A DNA stretch of 64,000 nucleotides, from contig CM056727.1 in the NCBI GenBank assembly GCA_029844215.1, forward strand, positions 22,729,450 through 22,793,449. The letters are read 5' to 3'. The translations under genes were made by a program, and so were the position numbers. The notes under the pieces are model-generated. The model was not told the DNA's origin. It saw only the letters and a list, made by a program, of their open reading frames with translations, and searched no databases. Below are positions 48,251 to 60,233 of this stretch, in pieces; position 1 is the stretch's first letter, and the number at the start of each line of letters is the position of its first letter. This DNA comes from Przewalskia tangutica (taxonomy: Eukaryota; Streptophyta; Magnoliopsida; Solanales; Solanaceae).

Positions 48251-48602
48251 TATTAATTAAGGACAACAGATCAACAATTATATCTAATCACCACTAATAA
48301 GGTAAAATCCAACAAAACCATTTCTTATTCTAATTACGTTAAATCGCAAGGGATATTGTATCATGCTTTCCATTTACAGTTTCTTTTAGCAAACTATAAC
48401 TAATTCTTGCATATTGCAGCTTCCATTCTAAAACTGTTCACTTATCATTTCCCTGTCTTGATATGTAGTGTCCAGAAAGCATATTATGTGCACTCATTTT
48501 CTTCAAATTATTAACTTCAGTTCCATTCCTTATATAAATAGATCTACCTACAAATTACCAAATTTTACGTATCTGCATTCTAGCCATTGGTCTTTACTTA
48601 TA

Positions 48603-48818
48603 CTCCCTCTGTTTCTATTTGTTTATCTTTTTTTTTTTTGCATGTTTAAAAAAGAGTGACATTTTTATATTTAGTAGGAGTAACTCTTTACACCAACATC
48701 CTACATGTCATATTTAAGACGATAAGATTCAAAGAAAATTTTGATACATTACCCACATCTTTAATTTGAGATCAAAAGATTCAAAAAACTACTTTATTTT
48801 CTTAAAACTCCGTGGGAG
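48603..48818. mobile_element. Stowaway-like MITE with damaged right end
   Basis: The left terminus CTCCCTCTGTTTCTATTTG is followed by a TTTTTTTTTT run; the right end is only CTCCGTGGGAG, with TA outside. The right inverted repeat seems to have lost bases. Confidence 0.6.
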
Positions 48819-50106
48819 TATATGATATGTTATCATTGTGATACGCTATCTTATTAGCTTCTTGTCTTTTACATTGTTTGTCGATATAAGTGTTAAGGTA
48901 TAATGTATTTTTCCTTTTTTTCAAGTATGAGAATGATCAAGATGTCCTAAAAAAGTTTTTAGGTGAAGCAATATGTTTTGCTGTTATAGGAGAGGACATG
49001 CCACTTATGCTGAAGTTTTTGGCCAAGATGAAATGTCAGAAGCATTATTCACCAGTATCCACCACATGTAATTTTCTTCTTCAATTCTTTCAGTATACCA
49101 CTGCTTGTTGAAACAATTTACCACTCTTTTTTGGTATATAGTTGCGCATAAACTGAGAAAACATGTCAAACCAACTGCGACAACCTTCTCAAAGACGGTA
49201 AGAGATTTCCATCTTAAGGTGAGTTGGCCACTAAACCAAGTTTTGCTGGGAACTTTTCCATGACAATTCTACTTGTTTACTAGCTTATTATAAAATATAG
49301 TTCTGAGAGTATGTGTGCCTTTTTCATGTACATTCTGACTGATTAGAAATTTTAAAAAATGGTTGAGAATCAACTACTGAAAATATTCAGATTTCCATAA
49401 AAAACTATCCATACTTCACTTTGCATATTCATGTTACATAGATGATTGGTGTTTGGTTGTCTTTTGAAGGTGATATAAAACTTCTCCCATGACGTTCTAA
49501 TCATTAGGTTGCTGGTTCCGATATAACAAGATCGACTATTGAGCTGACACTGTAGCAGATATTCAAAAGGGAAGAATGGGTCAGAATGTGCTTGAAGAGA
49601 CACAGGGAATATTGCATCAATAATACATGGTTGTAATACTTCCCTCTGGTTGACTAGATAGCAATAGCGCGTGGGTGAGTGTTTTTGTGTCTCTGGTGCA
49701 GATATGGCGCTATCCTATTATTCATACGATGTATTGAACAACCTATTGGTTATGATAGTCTATTTTTGTATATCTATAGATAGAACACTATCCTATGGGC
49801 ACCGGAATACTTTGTAAAAGGACGAGCACAATGTCAAACATTTGGACCTGTGCATCGCAGGGGCAGCCTTCATCTAGTAATAATGGAATAAGTTGGAGTC
49901 AAATAAAGCAAAATGAACAAACAAAATTCATATATCCAACTCAACTAACTTGAAATTAAACAGGAGACTTCAATACCACTGTTAGGAATTTGCTAACAGA
50001 AATGCTAGCACAAATTATGACATACTCTACTTTCAGGACTTCAATAAGAGCCCACTAACATACTTGGAAGAAAAAGAGTATACAGAGCAGAACATAGGAA
50101 ATTAAT
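48819..50106. other. Spacer with one unrecognised coding-like stretch
   Basis: At 48926-49070, plus strand, a possible exon after a CAAG acceptor-like site encodes YENDQDVLKKFLGEAICFAV, IGEDMPLMLKFLAKMKCQ. The composition looks protein-like, but no family was recognised and no neighbouring exon is evident. The rest is non-coding. Confidence 0.25.
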
Positions 50107-53100
50107 TCAAAGAACAACAGCAAGGCCTTCCTTCTTTGGAGATACTATGGCCTTATTTCCGGGGAAAGCACTGCGAGAGACATCCACAAGGGCCTTGAAG
50201 CTGTATGGTTCGTGCATCGACAATTCTGACAAGACTTTCCTGTTCAGCTGTACGTTTTCCTTCATCAGCCCGTGCATGAAATTGCCATAATTTACCTGGA
50301 ATTGGAATAAAATTGGAAAATTATTTAATAGATGATGCCGAGGTGTTTTTTGTGTATTTGTAGTGATGTGATGATAAATATCCTTAAGAACATCAGATGA
50401 AATAGATGTCAGATAGAATGATACCAACAGCCATATTCATGCCAAAACTTACCACAAACATATTAAAGCAGGCAGCTTACTTCAGTTAAAAGTACCCTGT
50501 TGAATCATCTCCTAATTAATTTTCTGTTCCTTTTCTGATTGAACCCAAGCGACAGAGGCTTTGATGTACTTTTGGTACTGATAAGTTTAGGGAAGAAAAA
50601 GACGTACAACAGAAAACGCAAGAATGAAGAAAAGAAGACACAAGATCACAAGGCCAAATAATTTAATCAAGGGGCTTACCATATCCTTACTGCCATAAAA
50701 ATCTAAAAGCAATGTGGCTATTCGATAACGATAACACACAGATTAACCAATGAGCCGATAACATGATCCGAAGTACTGAATATCACAATTAATATCTGAC
50801 AGCATGTATGGCATATGCAAAAACAACGAAAGCATATCCGAGCCAGTTTAGAAGTCACTTCTGGAACTTACATTACCTACGGATGCCTTTGAGGCACCTA
50901 CAAATTTTGTACTCTTCTTTTCATCATATCAAGGCACTGCTGCAATATCTTCCAGCTATGAGCTATATATTTCATTGACTCATTAGCATTTGGATAGTCA
51001 AAGTGTGAAACCAATATTAATTTCCACAACGCTAAAAAAGACAGAGCAGAAGACTTGGATGTACTATTCTAAACACTAGGATGATGGCCTTGGAAAGCAA
51101 CTTGTAGCATAAACATCTTGGTTTTGCAAGATTCCACAACTGCGTTTCTATTTTAACATTACCTATAGTCCTAGACAGTAGAACTTCGAAAATGTATGCT
51201 TTTTTGCAAATCCTCCACATTCAAGTCTCTAAAAGAAAATAGTGGAAAGCTTAACAGGATCATAAAGCATAAGAAAGTCACCAAACCGTTCAAAGAGTAT
51301 TATGTTGTTTCTGAAAAATAGCAGAATACCTACTATAAGAAACTACTAGAGATATTTGTCTACCATGACACACTCCACTTTGTGATTCTGCAGCCATTTT
51401 AGCAAAGTGAGCTGAAACTTTGTTTTCCTACCAAAAAGTCAACCCCCCACCCCCGTACTTGGTATAATACTCCTGAATTCCAAATGCAATTCCTGGTTCA
51501 TATTCTGTCATTTAATATTAATGACTTTCTTCGAAGAAGAATTATTTTACATCAGTAAATCGTGCTTTTGGATAATCATTTCACACTAAAGAGAAAAGGC
51601 TCCCATTTTACACATTCCATCTTCACATAAAAAAGATAAAGTTAGAAGGATGAAGCCTGAGGAATCTCCCTTCACAATATCTCCATTTCTAGAGCAACGA
51701 GATTTCACAAACCACCTATGTTTCCCTAAACCATTGCTTCTATATATTATCTGATTTTGCAGTCCAAGATAACTAGAAATTTGTAGTTAATAGCTGTTTG
51801 TTAAACTATTCAGTATGAACAGAGCTTAGTTTATTCGAGATGAGACATATCAACAATGAAACTGAATATTTAGTTCAGCTCTAATGCATATTTTGTTATC
51901 ACCACCAAAACTGAGGGTCCTGCAATTTTGCTCTTTGACTGCCATATCAGGCCTCCCTAATTTAATGAAGTAACTTTACAACCATGCTATATCCTATCCC
52001 CATGCTGAAAGTTTTAGAAAGCACCAAAAAAAACTAAGATCCAGCAGCAGTACTGTTGAGCTATTTAAGATGCTTGAGACTGCTCAAAATCTCTTTCCAA
52101 AAGAGAAAGGTACGATTCTTCATGCGGAAGGTTCAAGAACTAAGGCAAGTGCTCAAAAGAGAACCTAAAAGAGACAAAGGCTAATAGAGGTGAAAAACTA
52201 TAATAACAATAGGAAAGCTTAAACAAATGTTGCGGGAATGCTGATCAATATGAAGATACCTAACAAAGTAAAAGGACAAGTCTATAGAATAATTGTGAGA
52301 CTAAAATGTTGTATGAGAGTGAGTGCAAAGCATCTGGTACCCAACATATGTACAAGATTGAGTGTCAGAAAAATGTTTATGCTAAGATAGAAGTATAATC
52401 ACACAATATTGGACAAGACCATAAATCATTTCAACAGAGGATGTAGTATAATATATAGAGAATAGAACAAGAGAATGTCATCTAAGATGGTTTTCTCATG
52501 TCCTTGTAAACCTGACATGCAACTATCTGTTAGGTGCATTACTATGATAATTGAAGGTACTAAATGAAATGAGGTTAACTTATACAAGGAGAGAAGTTGT
52601 GTGTCAACACAAAATCTCTAAGAAATCAATGTGAGCTTAATTAAGAACATAACACAACAGAAGCAAAGGATCCACATAGACATCACAGAATAGTTGAGAT
52701 TAAGCTTAGTCATTGTCGTTACACTTACATTATGTCCCTTTTTCTCCAGGAGTCTTTGCAGTTTGGATAAAGACTCTAGTATAGGGATAAGTCTGGAGAT
52801 GTACAAAAAACTCTAGTTTTAAAATACCCCAAATCTGCGCAGTTCAAAAAATACCCCTAATTTGGTTTAAAAGATAAATTATTCGGTATTGAATTGAAAT
52901 AGGCTCGAATAGAACGGAATGGACCGACCAGTTTGGTATTGAATGATTGATCAATCAACTGGATGATACAGCAGTGATATACTGAGATCATCAGTTGCTT
53001 TGTTTGCTCCTTATATAAGTAGACACTTATAAAAACCTTCAAGAAGGATCTTACCCCCTTAATGCCTGCTTAATGTAACCTTTTTCTTCATTATCAAAAT

Positions 53101-54302
53101 GTATACTTCAGCAATCCTGGGGTTCCCCAAGCTTTAGGAGCTTTGTCTGTTCAAATTTATTGTAATTTTTTCTTTAGTTATACATCTATCCAGGTACGTG
53201 TGCACAATATACACTTAATTTGGTTCAATATGCTGCAGCAACCATGTCAAAGCGGAAGACTAATGTGGTTAAGGAAGGTTTATACATAAGGGGGTTTAAT
53301 GGAATAACAACAATAAGAAATCATTCCGTTGTCAAAACAGAATACTAATGTGTTCAATATATGCTTAATGTGGTTAGGTATGTTTTCCAATTTTCATGTT
53401 TGGTCGGCCAAAATTTTTGGAAAACAAGTTCCTCAAAAATGAGGAAAATGACTTTCTTAATGGAAGTAGAAAAAACAAGTTTCATAAGTTATATTTCATT
53501 GTCTCCTCCCCACCCAGCCAACGCTCACAACCCTCACCCCCCTTGACCATCCAACCTCCCGCCACCTCCGAACTCTCACCTCCCACCTCATCCCACTCCA
53601 TAGCGTTTTGCTAGATTGCATACAAATGTTCTTGGGATAATATTTGTTTGCTTCCTTAACCAAACACTAGCAAATAAGTGAGAAACCACTTGTTTTCCAA
53701 TATGGTAGTGAGAATGAACAGCCAGATAATCAATCAGATGCTCACCGCGAGTCTTCATCCCCTGCAACTGGAATATCTGTCCCTGGCACTGTAGCAGTAA
53801 ATATGCACTATGTGTCTATGTGATGCCCATTCAACTCGGCAATGGAAATGCTATGGTACATTTGAAACACCTATTAACTTCTAGCGCCATATTTCTGAAA
53901 AATAAACTATTAAGTCCTGATTTTATATCTTGTTCTACTTGATAATTATTCTTTCTGACCGATGCAACCCCGTCATGTTCATTCGATCAGATGTGATTCT
54001 ATAAGTGTTATCATGACCTAATAATTAACTGATTGTAAGCAAAAGGAGTTAGGGCATGTAGATACATTGACAAAGGGGGAAAACCCCAATAAATGAAAAG
54101 ATGGTGCATAGCATACCCCGTGTTGGCGAGTTCCAGCATTGATGCGTTGAATCCAAAGGGAACGCATATCCCTCTTCTTGTTACGGCGGTCTCTGTAAGA
54201 GTACTGAAGTGCCTTCTCAACTCTTTCTCTTGCTATCCTTATACAGTTCTTAGCTCGTCCTCGAAAACCTTTAGCTAGCTTAAACACCTCTTTCTTGTTC
54301 AT
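50107..54302 (-). CDS. Ribosomal protein L20, mitochondrial type (bL20)
   Basis: A large-subunit ribosomal protein of bacterial type, nuclear-encoded, which binds 23S-like rRNA early in assembly. Two exons: 54302-54117 (62 codons) and 50295-50107 (62 codons plus stop), giving 124 residues with a perfect join at ...TRQHG|VNYGNF. The start ATG at 54302 gives MNKKEVFKLAKGFRGRAKNC, matching plant homologues; six in-frame codons before it (MRRRYK) are unlikely to be used. The basic helix (CIRIARERVEKALQYSYRD) and the family signature (KKRDMRSLWIQRINAGTRQ) are intact, with VLSELSMHEPYSFKALVD in exon 2. No cleavable presequence is obvious, as in plant homologues of this type. The 3.8 kb intron holds an antisense copy of part of NF-YA close to its donor. 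Confidence 0.93.
53702..54073 (+). pseudogene. NF-YA exon/intron fragment inside the L20 intron
   Basis: This is a diverged copy of 39001-39399 in the NF-YA gene above: the whole of that exon (GGTAGTGAGAATGAACAGCC, CATCCCCTGCAACTGGAAT, GGCAATGGAAATGCTATGG) plus about 250 bp of the following intron, with a deletion of about 40-50 bases in the intron part. Retention of intron sequence shows it was copied from DNA, not from mRNA. An 8-base insertion near 53815 and later changes break the reading frame. It ends about 43 bp from the L20 exon 1 donor and lies in the opposite direction to L20 transcription. Confidence 0.88.
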
Positions 54303-54570
54303 CTTATACCGCCTTCTCAAACCTATTCATTGCCTTCTTCAAATTGCTCTATAAATGCAATGTTTAGCTTTCACATATTTGTCACTCTGCACCCCAACAC
54401 TTTACTTTTTTGTACAGAAATGGTCTCTTAAGTTTTGGGTACGTCTAATATAGTCCCAACATTCACGATGGTTTTCACAAAAAATAAGTATAATAAATAT
54501 GAGATTTGAGAGGATTTGTTTTTATAGATTGAAATATAGAGACGGTTAATTAGGGCGAACGAAGATTCAT
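54303..54570 (-). promoter_or_regulatory. L20 upstream region
   Basis: The presumed L20 promoter and leader. No specific element is recognised. Confidence 0.3.
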
Positions 54571-54888
54571 TGCCCGTTTGGTTGGACTTTTGGAAAGGTC
54601 AAAAGTGTTTTTTTAAAACAAAAACACTTATGGAATTTTTTTGGAGTGTTTGGGTTGAAAGATCACTAGAGCTTTTGGCCTTTCCAAAATCTATTTTAAC
54701 TCTTATTCCAAAAGCTCAAAATCTGGGCTTTTGGAAGAAGAGGCAAAATGGCTTATGTATTTTGTGATTTTTAAGCCAAAAATGTTTTTTGATTGACAAT
54801 CAAACACCTAACAATTTTTTTATAAAAGATTTACTTAAAAAAATTCTACTCCTATAAGTTCTTTTTAATAAGTTGTATCAAACGGGCA
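54571..54888. mobile_element. hAT-like MITE
   Basis: Inverted ends TGCCCGTTT and AAACGGGCA; the interior repeats CTTTTGGAAAG and CCAAAAGC-type phrases. Flanking GATTCAT and CTCACGC may be an eroded 8-bp duplication. About 318 bp. Confidence 0.65.
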
Positions 54889-56091
54889 CTCACGCCTGTA
54901 GAAGAGAAGAGAAAATGGGTAAATATCGTTGTCTGATTTTCCCTTCTTGGTCTCCAAATTGGGTGAATATCGCTTTTGTACCCTAAGTTTGATTATGTGT
55001 TAATCAACCCCCTTAAAGTTTTCTTTCTTGCATTGTTTTTTTCTTTTCATTAGGCAATCCTTTAGAAATTGATGGATAGTTGACAAACTCTAATTAATAA
55101 GTTTAACCTTAGTGTGGAAAAATTAATGGTTCGTATTTGGAGTTGTAATTTTTTCAATAATTTTGATTTATTTTTTAATATTGGGAAAATATGGCTAATA
55201 AAAGTTAAAAATGTGTGGAAGCTGGTTATAATGAATTGTCAAAACAAAGTATGATTATTTTGAGTTTAAATGTTAAATGGGTTGTTATATGGGTTAATTG
55301 TTCATTTAAATTTGATCCAATCTTTTATGGTGTAGTTTTAAAAATTTAACGGGTTTTATATTGACTAGTATCTTTCTTTTCGCAATGCATCATATATTTG
55401 TTCAGATCGTGTGAATAGCTTAGTGTTGTGTTAGCTGAATTTTTCTCCAACTCTTATAATAAAAAATGAAAAAATATTCCCCAAAATATGCAATTTTGGC
55501 TATAAATTTTCACTAATATGTAATTTCGGTTAAAATTCCTAATATACACATATGTGAGATGTGATTTACATATGTTATAATAGATGACGCGAAAGATGAC
55601 GTTAGTTTAAATGGCATTTCTAAAGTACAACTTGTAAATTACATTTCTGAAATTGTATCTTGCACATAGTATAAATAAATGCGAACTTAAATCATATGCA
55701 TACAAAGGTAAATTTGGTATACGTTGATTTAATTAGGAATGTAGCATGCAATTTGGACCAAAATGCTAATTAAAAAAATACAAAAAAATGAGGTTTGATA
55801 GTCGATAAGGACGATTTTGAGCCATTTGGATAGATTAGAGGCCGATTTTTAAGGAAGGGTAAAGTTGTTGGAGATAATTTGAAAATTATTTTCGGTTCTT
55901 GAGTTTTATTGGGATATATAGGTCGGGAAAAAGTGAAATCAGAAATTGAGAGAGAAATGAAGGGAAGAAGGTTAGGGGCTGGGTTAAGAAATGAGATTTG
56001 AATCAGGTTATATTATAATAGGGATGGGGTTACAAATGATGGGAGAGTTAAAATAGAGAAAATAAGTTAAATGAGGTGGATGGTTTAATTG
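54889..56091. other. AT-rich spacer
   Basis: No gene or complete repeat is recognised. Confidence 0.35.
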
Positions 56092-56372
56092 TGTTAAATA
56101 TACATAAGTATACACATGATATACACATGTATACTTATGTATATTGGACAATCTCGGCCAGCCCATTACAGGCAGCATCACGGCCCAGCCCATCACGGGG
56201 CAGAAAGGGCATCACGGGCCAGCCCATCACCGACAGAAAGGTTGTATATTGTAATATAATTAGTCTTGTACTATTACTATAATTGTATAGTTAGTCTTCA
56301 AATAGAATATAATTTTAGATGTAAAATATGAAAATGATTTTTCTATATGTAACTTGTATATATACCAATTTC
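56092..56372 (+). mobile_element. Copia LTR fragment, plus orientation
   Basis: It starts TGTTAAATATACATAAG and contains TTAGTCTTGTACTATTACTATAATTGTAT and AGTCTTCAAATAGAATA in the order seen on the minus strand of the 5023-19646 LTRs. Near its start a 16-base inverted repeat (ATATACATAAGTATAC at 56098) forms a hairpin, and a GC-rich insert with CCAGCCCATCAC repeats lies at about 56158-56235. Confidence 0.6.
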
Positions 56373-56421
56373 ATTAACGAGATTGTCCAATATACATGTG
56401 TATACTTAGGTATATTTAACA
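56373..56421 (-). mobile_element. Copia LTR start, minus orientation
   Basis: On the minus strand it begins TGTTAAATATACCTAAG and ends GGACAATCTC, the same first 50 bp as the plus-oriented LTR beside it. Only this short piece is present. Confidence 0.6.
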
Positions 56422-56445
56422 ATTGGACCATGCGTGAAAAGTCTT

Positions 56446-56515
56446 ATTACCTCTGTTCCAATTTATGAGGTATAATTTTATTTTAGTCTGTCTAAAAAAG
56501 ACATTTTTTTTTGGA
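56446..56515. mobile_element. MITE fragment
   Basis: CCTCTGTTCCAATTTATGAGG resembles a Stowaway-like left terminus; the element stops after TTTTTTTTGG with no right end. Confidence 0.35.
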
Positions 56516-56519
56516 CTAG

Positions 56520-57743
56520 AGGTGGATGTGTGTGGGGGGGAGGACAAAGTTGTGTGACAATAACCACGAATTGGAATTGAATTGTCATTACCAACAATGA
56601 TGCCACGATTATTGCTCAAATTGAAATAAGATGAGAGATTACATTGCGCGAACGTCATATGAGAAGTGGTTCCGGCGTCCATATAACAATTTACGTCCGG
56701 GGGATTTAATCCAAGTGTATGCATCGCATCCTCAATATCCGTAGGTGTCGGACGAGCCCGAGCGCGTCGAAAGTCTCTGGCCGAGGTCCAAAAGGTCGAT
56801 CTTGCCGGGGCCCGATCGATTCTGGGCGGTAGATGTTGTTGTGCGTAATTAGGCCTGGCCCAATTCAGGGGGAAATATGGAAAGGGTGACGTGGGCCACT
56901 GATCCAGCCCCACGACCACTATACATTGGGCCAAGGCTTCTGCCAATGGTGCTGCGACCCAGCTGCTCCATTGCCACTGCCGCTTCCGCGGTGGCGCCTG
57001 CCACCGTTTTTCCAATTTTGACCCTTTTTGCCGCCACAATTGTTACAGTTTTGACTAAAATTATCCGAGAACGAGTGAGAGTTATCGGACGTGGCCATCA
57101 TCGTGACGAAATTTGCTTTGATAGTGGCCTTTTTAGCCAAGCTGGCATTTTCTAATGTTAGCATGAAACAGACCTGATAGAACGATGAGAGCGGATTACT
57201 TTGAAAGGACACCCCAACACCATTATAGGCCACAGATGCAACCATCTGAAGAACAAAACGATTATTGGTGACGGGCGCACCAACATTCTTAAGTTGATAC
57301 GCTAATTCCTTTAGCCTTTTACAATAGGTTGAGACATTCAGAAAATCTTCCATATTGACATGGGAAAATTCCTGCTTGACGGCACGAGAATTTTTGTTAT
57401 CTTGGAATATATCGCGCATCCTATTTCAAGATTCTATCGTCGTGGCATCGGGTTCAATAATCATCTGTAACAGGTACGTAGAGATAGTGAAATAAATTCA
57501 CCGGAGGACTGTAGCATCAAGAGTCGTCCATAACACATGATCATCATCAGCGGTAGGCACCTTCTCCTTGCCTGTTTCCGCGGGGATGATGTGATGAAAG
57601 ACTTGATGCGAGTGTGCGTGAACTTTAAATAATTTTACCCACGTCGCATATTGGACGTTTTCCATCTCAAGAACGATAGAGATGTGGTTCTTGATGTTGG
57701 GGACTGTAAGTGCAGTGTGAAACGTGTTCTTTGAGGTAGACAT
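56520..57743 (-). pseudogene. Copia gag/protease fragment, second element
   Basis: The gag starts at ATG 57743 (MSTSKNTFHTALTVPNIKNH), followed by NVSTYCKRLKELAYQLKNVG and a zinc-knuckle-like CNNCGGKKGQ. The protease start reads YMDAGTTSHMT, where the catalytic DTG is DAG, and then SNNRGIIVGNDNSIPIRG. It matches the gag of 17491-19180 closely. No integrase or RT follows: the element is truncated at about 56520. Frameshifts are present. Confidence 0.82.
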
Positions 57744-57885
57744 AATGAAAGAACAAGAGGAGAATGAGGAATTTAGAAAATTTGAGAAGAAAAAAAGGAG
57801 AGGTGGCCGCCACTCGAATACCAAGAAGGGGCTGCGGAAGAGCGGGTTGGAGAAGAAAAATATTTGCCTTAGACTTCTAATAGTA

Positions 57886-57965
57886 TGAAAGAATATAATT
57901 CTTTGATTATTTTCATTAATGAAGATGTTTATATATACAATACAATGTCTAAAATGAAAAAATAC
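57886..57965 (-). mobile_element. Copia 5' LTR remnant
   Basis: The plus-strand TGAAAGAATATAATTCTTTG and the following TTATTTTCATTAATGAAGATG match the inner end of the LTR at 19345. It breaks off after about 80 bp. AAGTCTAAGG on the minus strand next to it matches the decayed primer-binding site of the other copy. Confidence 0.6.
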
Positions 57966-60059
57966 TAAATACACTTACGGTTTCTATCAGTTTTAGGTCT
58001 CAGTTGTACTTTACATACACCAATCTCTGCTATTATTTCTTTCGTGCAAGAAAACAGATTTGACTCTTTCGAAATGCATACATATTGCATACACTCGCAG
58101 GAGTAATATTTATTGTCCATTTTCAGTTTATCTACCTCTCATTATGACTTCTCTTGCAAAATGACAATAACTATTCTGTAAACGTTCAAACTAGTAATAA
58201 TCTTCTCTTATTTTTGTGAAATCCCAAGATAATTGGTACAGTTTTAAAACTGACTAGTTTTATTTCAAAATTACCCTACGATATCAACTATTTACAGCAC
58301 CTTTAAACTTTCAACATTTCTTTTTTTTTGTGAAGGCGAATCATTTCAACTCTTTCGAAGACGCATGTGCAGAACTTGTATGCAATAGTCTAAACCACGT
58401 CGATTAACCACACTTGGCAAGCATGTGTGAGCTCAACCAAGAAGGTTTATGCAGGGATCGAACTCGCGATGGCCCGCGGTCATATTTCTCTTCTTCTGTG
58501 CATGTAACTTTCAACATTTCTTAATATATACTGTAGTAGTAATTGATTATACAGACAATTACTGATATTAATTTTAACATTTCTTTCTTAAGCTTTAAAA
58601 TGTGACCAACTGGACTAACAGGGCCAACAGACAGAAGTTTACTATATAAACATCTCATCTAACTGGATAAATATTTTTTCTATTACATGATTGAAATGTT
58701 CTTAAAACTCATGTACAAAAAACAAAGTTTTATCTTTTTGCAGAAAAAGAGCAAATGATGAAACCATAATAGAGGATAATTAAAAGTTATATTTTAAAAA
58801 AACATTCCTAAGTTTACAAAATATATTAGGGGAAAGTATTCTTCTTAATTTATGTGTTATTTTTCGAGATTTAAAAATTTTGTGAACAAAATATATATTA
58901 TTTTCTATCATCGAGCTCAGTAGAAATATACTTTGTTGTATCATTTAACTCATGTCCAAACGTTTACTTAGATAAATTAAAAAAGACATAATATATTGAT
59001 AACTCCTCAATTTTTTCAGTATTATTTTATTTAGACGTTCGAATTACGATATGTTTCAATTAAACACACGATAAAATTATTCTATTAGACATTCCGACTC
59101 ATAATTTATTTTTTTATGTGTTCTTAAACATTCATTATCCATGTTAATCATTTAAAATATAGGACCTTCGTTAATTATACATATTAGTTCTCAAGGCTTA
59201 TTAAGGTTGATAGAGCTTGGTTAAGTGTCCAAAACTGTATACTTTGCTGGTTGGATTTGAATTATATAATTAATATATTTTAAATAATTAATTTATCAAC
59301 ATAAACATTTAAAATTTGAGCCGAAGATATCGGACAGAAAACAATTACTGTATCTAATATACTGACAAGCTTAAAGGTGTGTCTAATGACCATCCTATAA
59401 AATTAGTCAAACACCTCTAAAGGCTATTGTGGCTTCTGTTTTCCAGTTTGTTTCTTATGTTTGTAGTAGGTCTTTTTTTTTATATCCAGATTTCTGGTCT
59501 GCGCCAGACTAGTCCTGAAGTAGTAGTATTTGTCCTTCAATATTATTGTCAGTAAATTGCGAGATATACTCCAATAATTAGTATTCGGTAATCCGACAAC
59601 ATAGCAAATATATAAAAGAAAAAGAAAATTATGAGCAGAGACTGATGTGATAATATAAAAAAAGCTAAAAAAAAATCCATTGCATGCTTGAAGTGTTGAA
59701 AGTGTTTTAAGCACATCTTTTGCCATTAGATGGTGCAGGGGACTTGTAGTAGGTCATTATTATTACAGTAGCCTTTGGTTTCTTGTGTGTTCTCTCTATA
59801 CATAAAGCTACTTTCTCTCTCTTGAAATTGTCTCATAAATTCTTGAGATTGGCGTCAACGATAAAGACCACCCCAGGGGGACCTCTCTTCTTTCTTTTCA
59901 TTACTTAACTGGGGCTATCAGGTTTTTCACTTCAAACAAAAAAATAAACAACTCCCACTTTCTGAAAGAGATATATCAGCAAGAAGCAAAGAAGAGAGTA
60001 TTAAAGATAGTGGAGAGAAGGTTTTCTTTTTTATATATATTGAAAAAAAAGCAGTGTTG
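57966..60059 (+). promoter_or_regulatory. HD-ZIP III upstream region
   Basis: No CDS is supported. A CT-rich stretch at 59780-59830 (TTCTCTCTATACATAAAG, TTTCTCTCTCTTG) is a plausible core promoter or leader start. A tRNA-like GGGATCGAACTCGCGATGG occurs at 58456-58474 and may be a SINE relic. Confidence 0.35.
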
Positions 60060-60163
60060 ATGAGTGATAGAGGTGGCTCTCTTACAGGAGAGAGCTTACC
60101 TGTTCATGCAAGAACCATTGTTTTGTGTTCTTGTTGATGCAGAGAATCAGCAAAATAAGATAA
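60060..60163 (+). promoter_or_regulatory. Two overlapping uORFs in the HD-ZIP III leader
   Basis: uORF1 is 60060-60137, 25 codons plus TGA, beginning MSDRGGSLTGESLPVHART. uORF2 is 60137-60163, beginning MQRISKIR and ending TAA. The TGA of the first shares its A with the ATG of the second (TGATG). No further ATG occurs before the main start at 60234. Such an arrangement could lower translation of the main frame or allow reinitiation; that is inference. Confidence 0.6.
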
Positions 60164-60233
60164 AGGGGGATTTGTTTTTCTTGGTTTTTGTGTAATCTGT
60201 TTTGTTTTGGATATTAGAGAGAATAACAACGAG

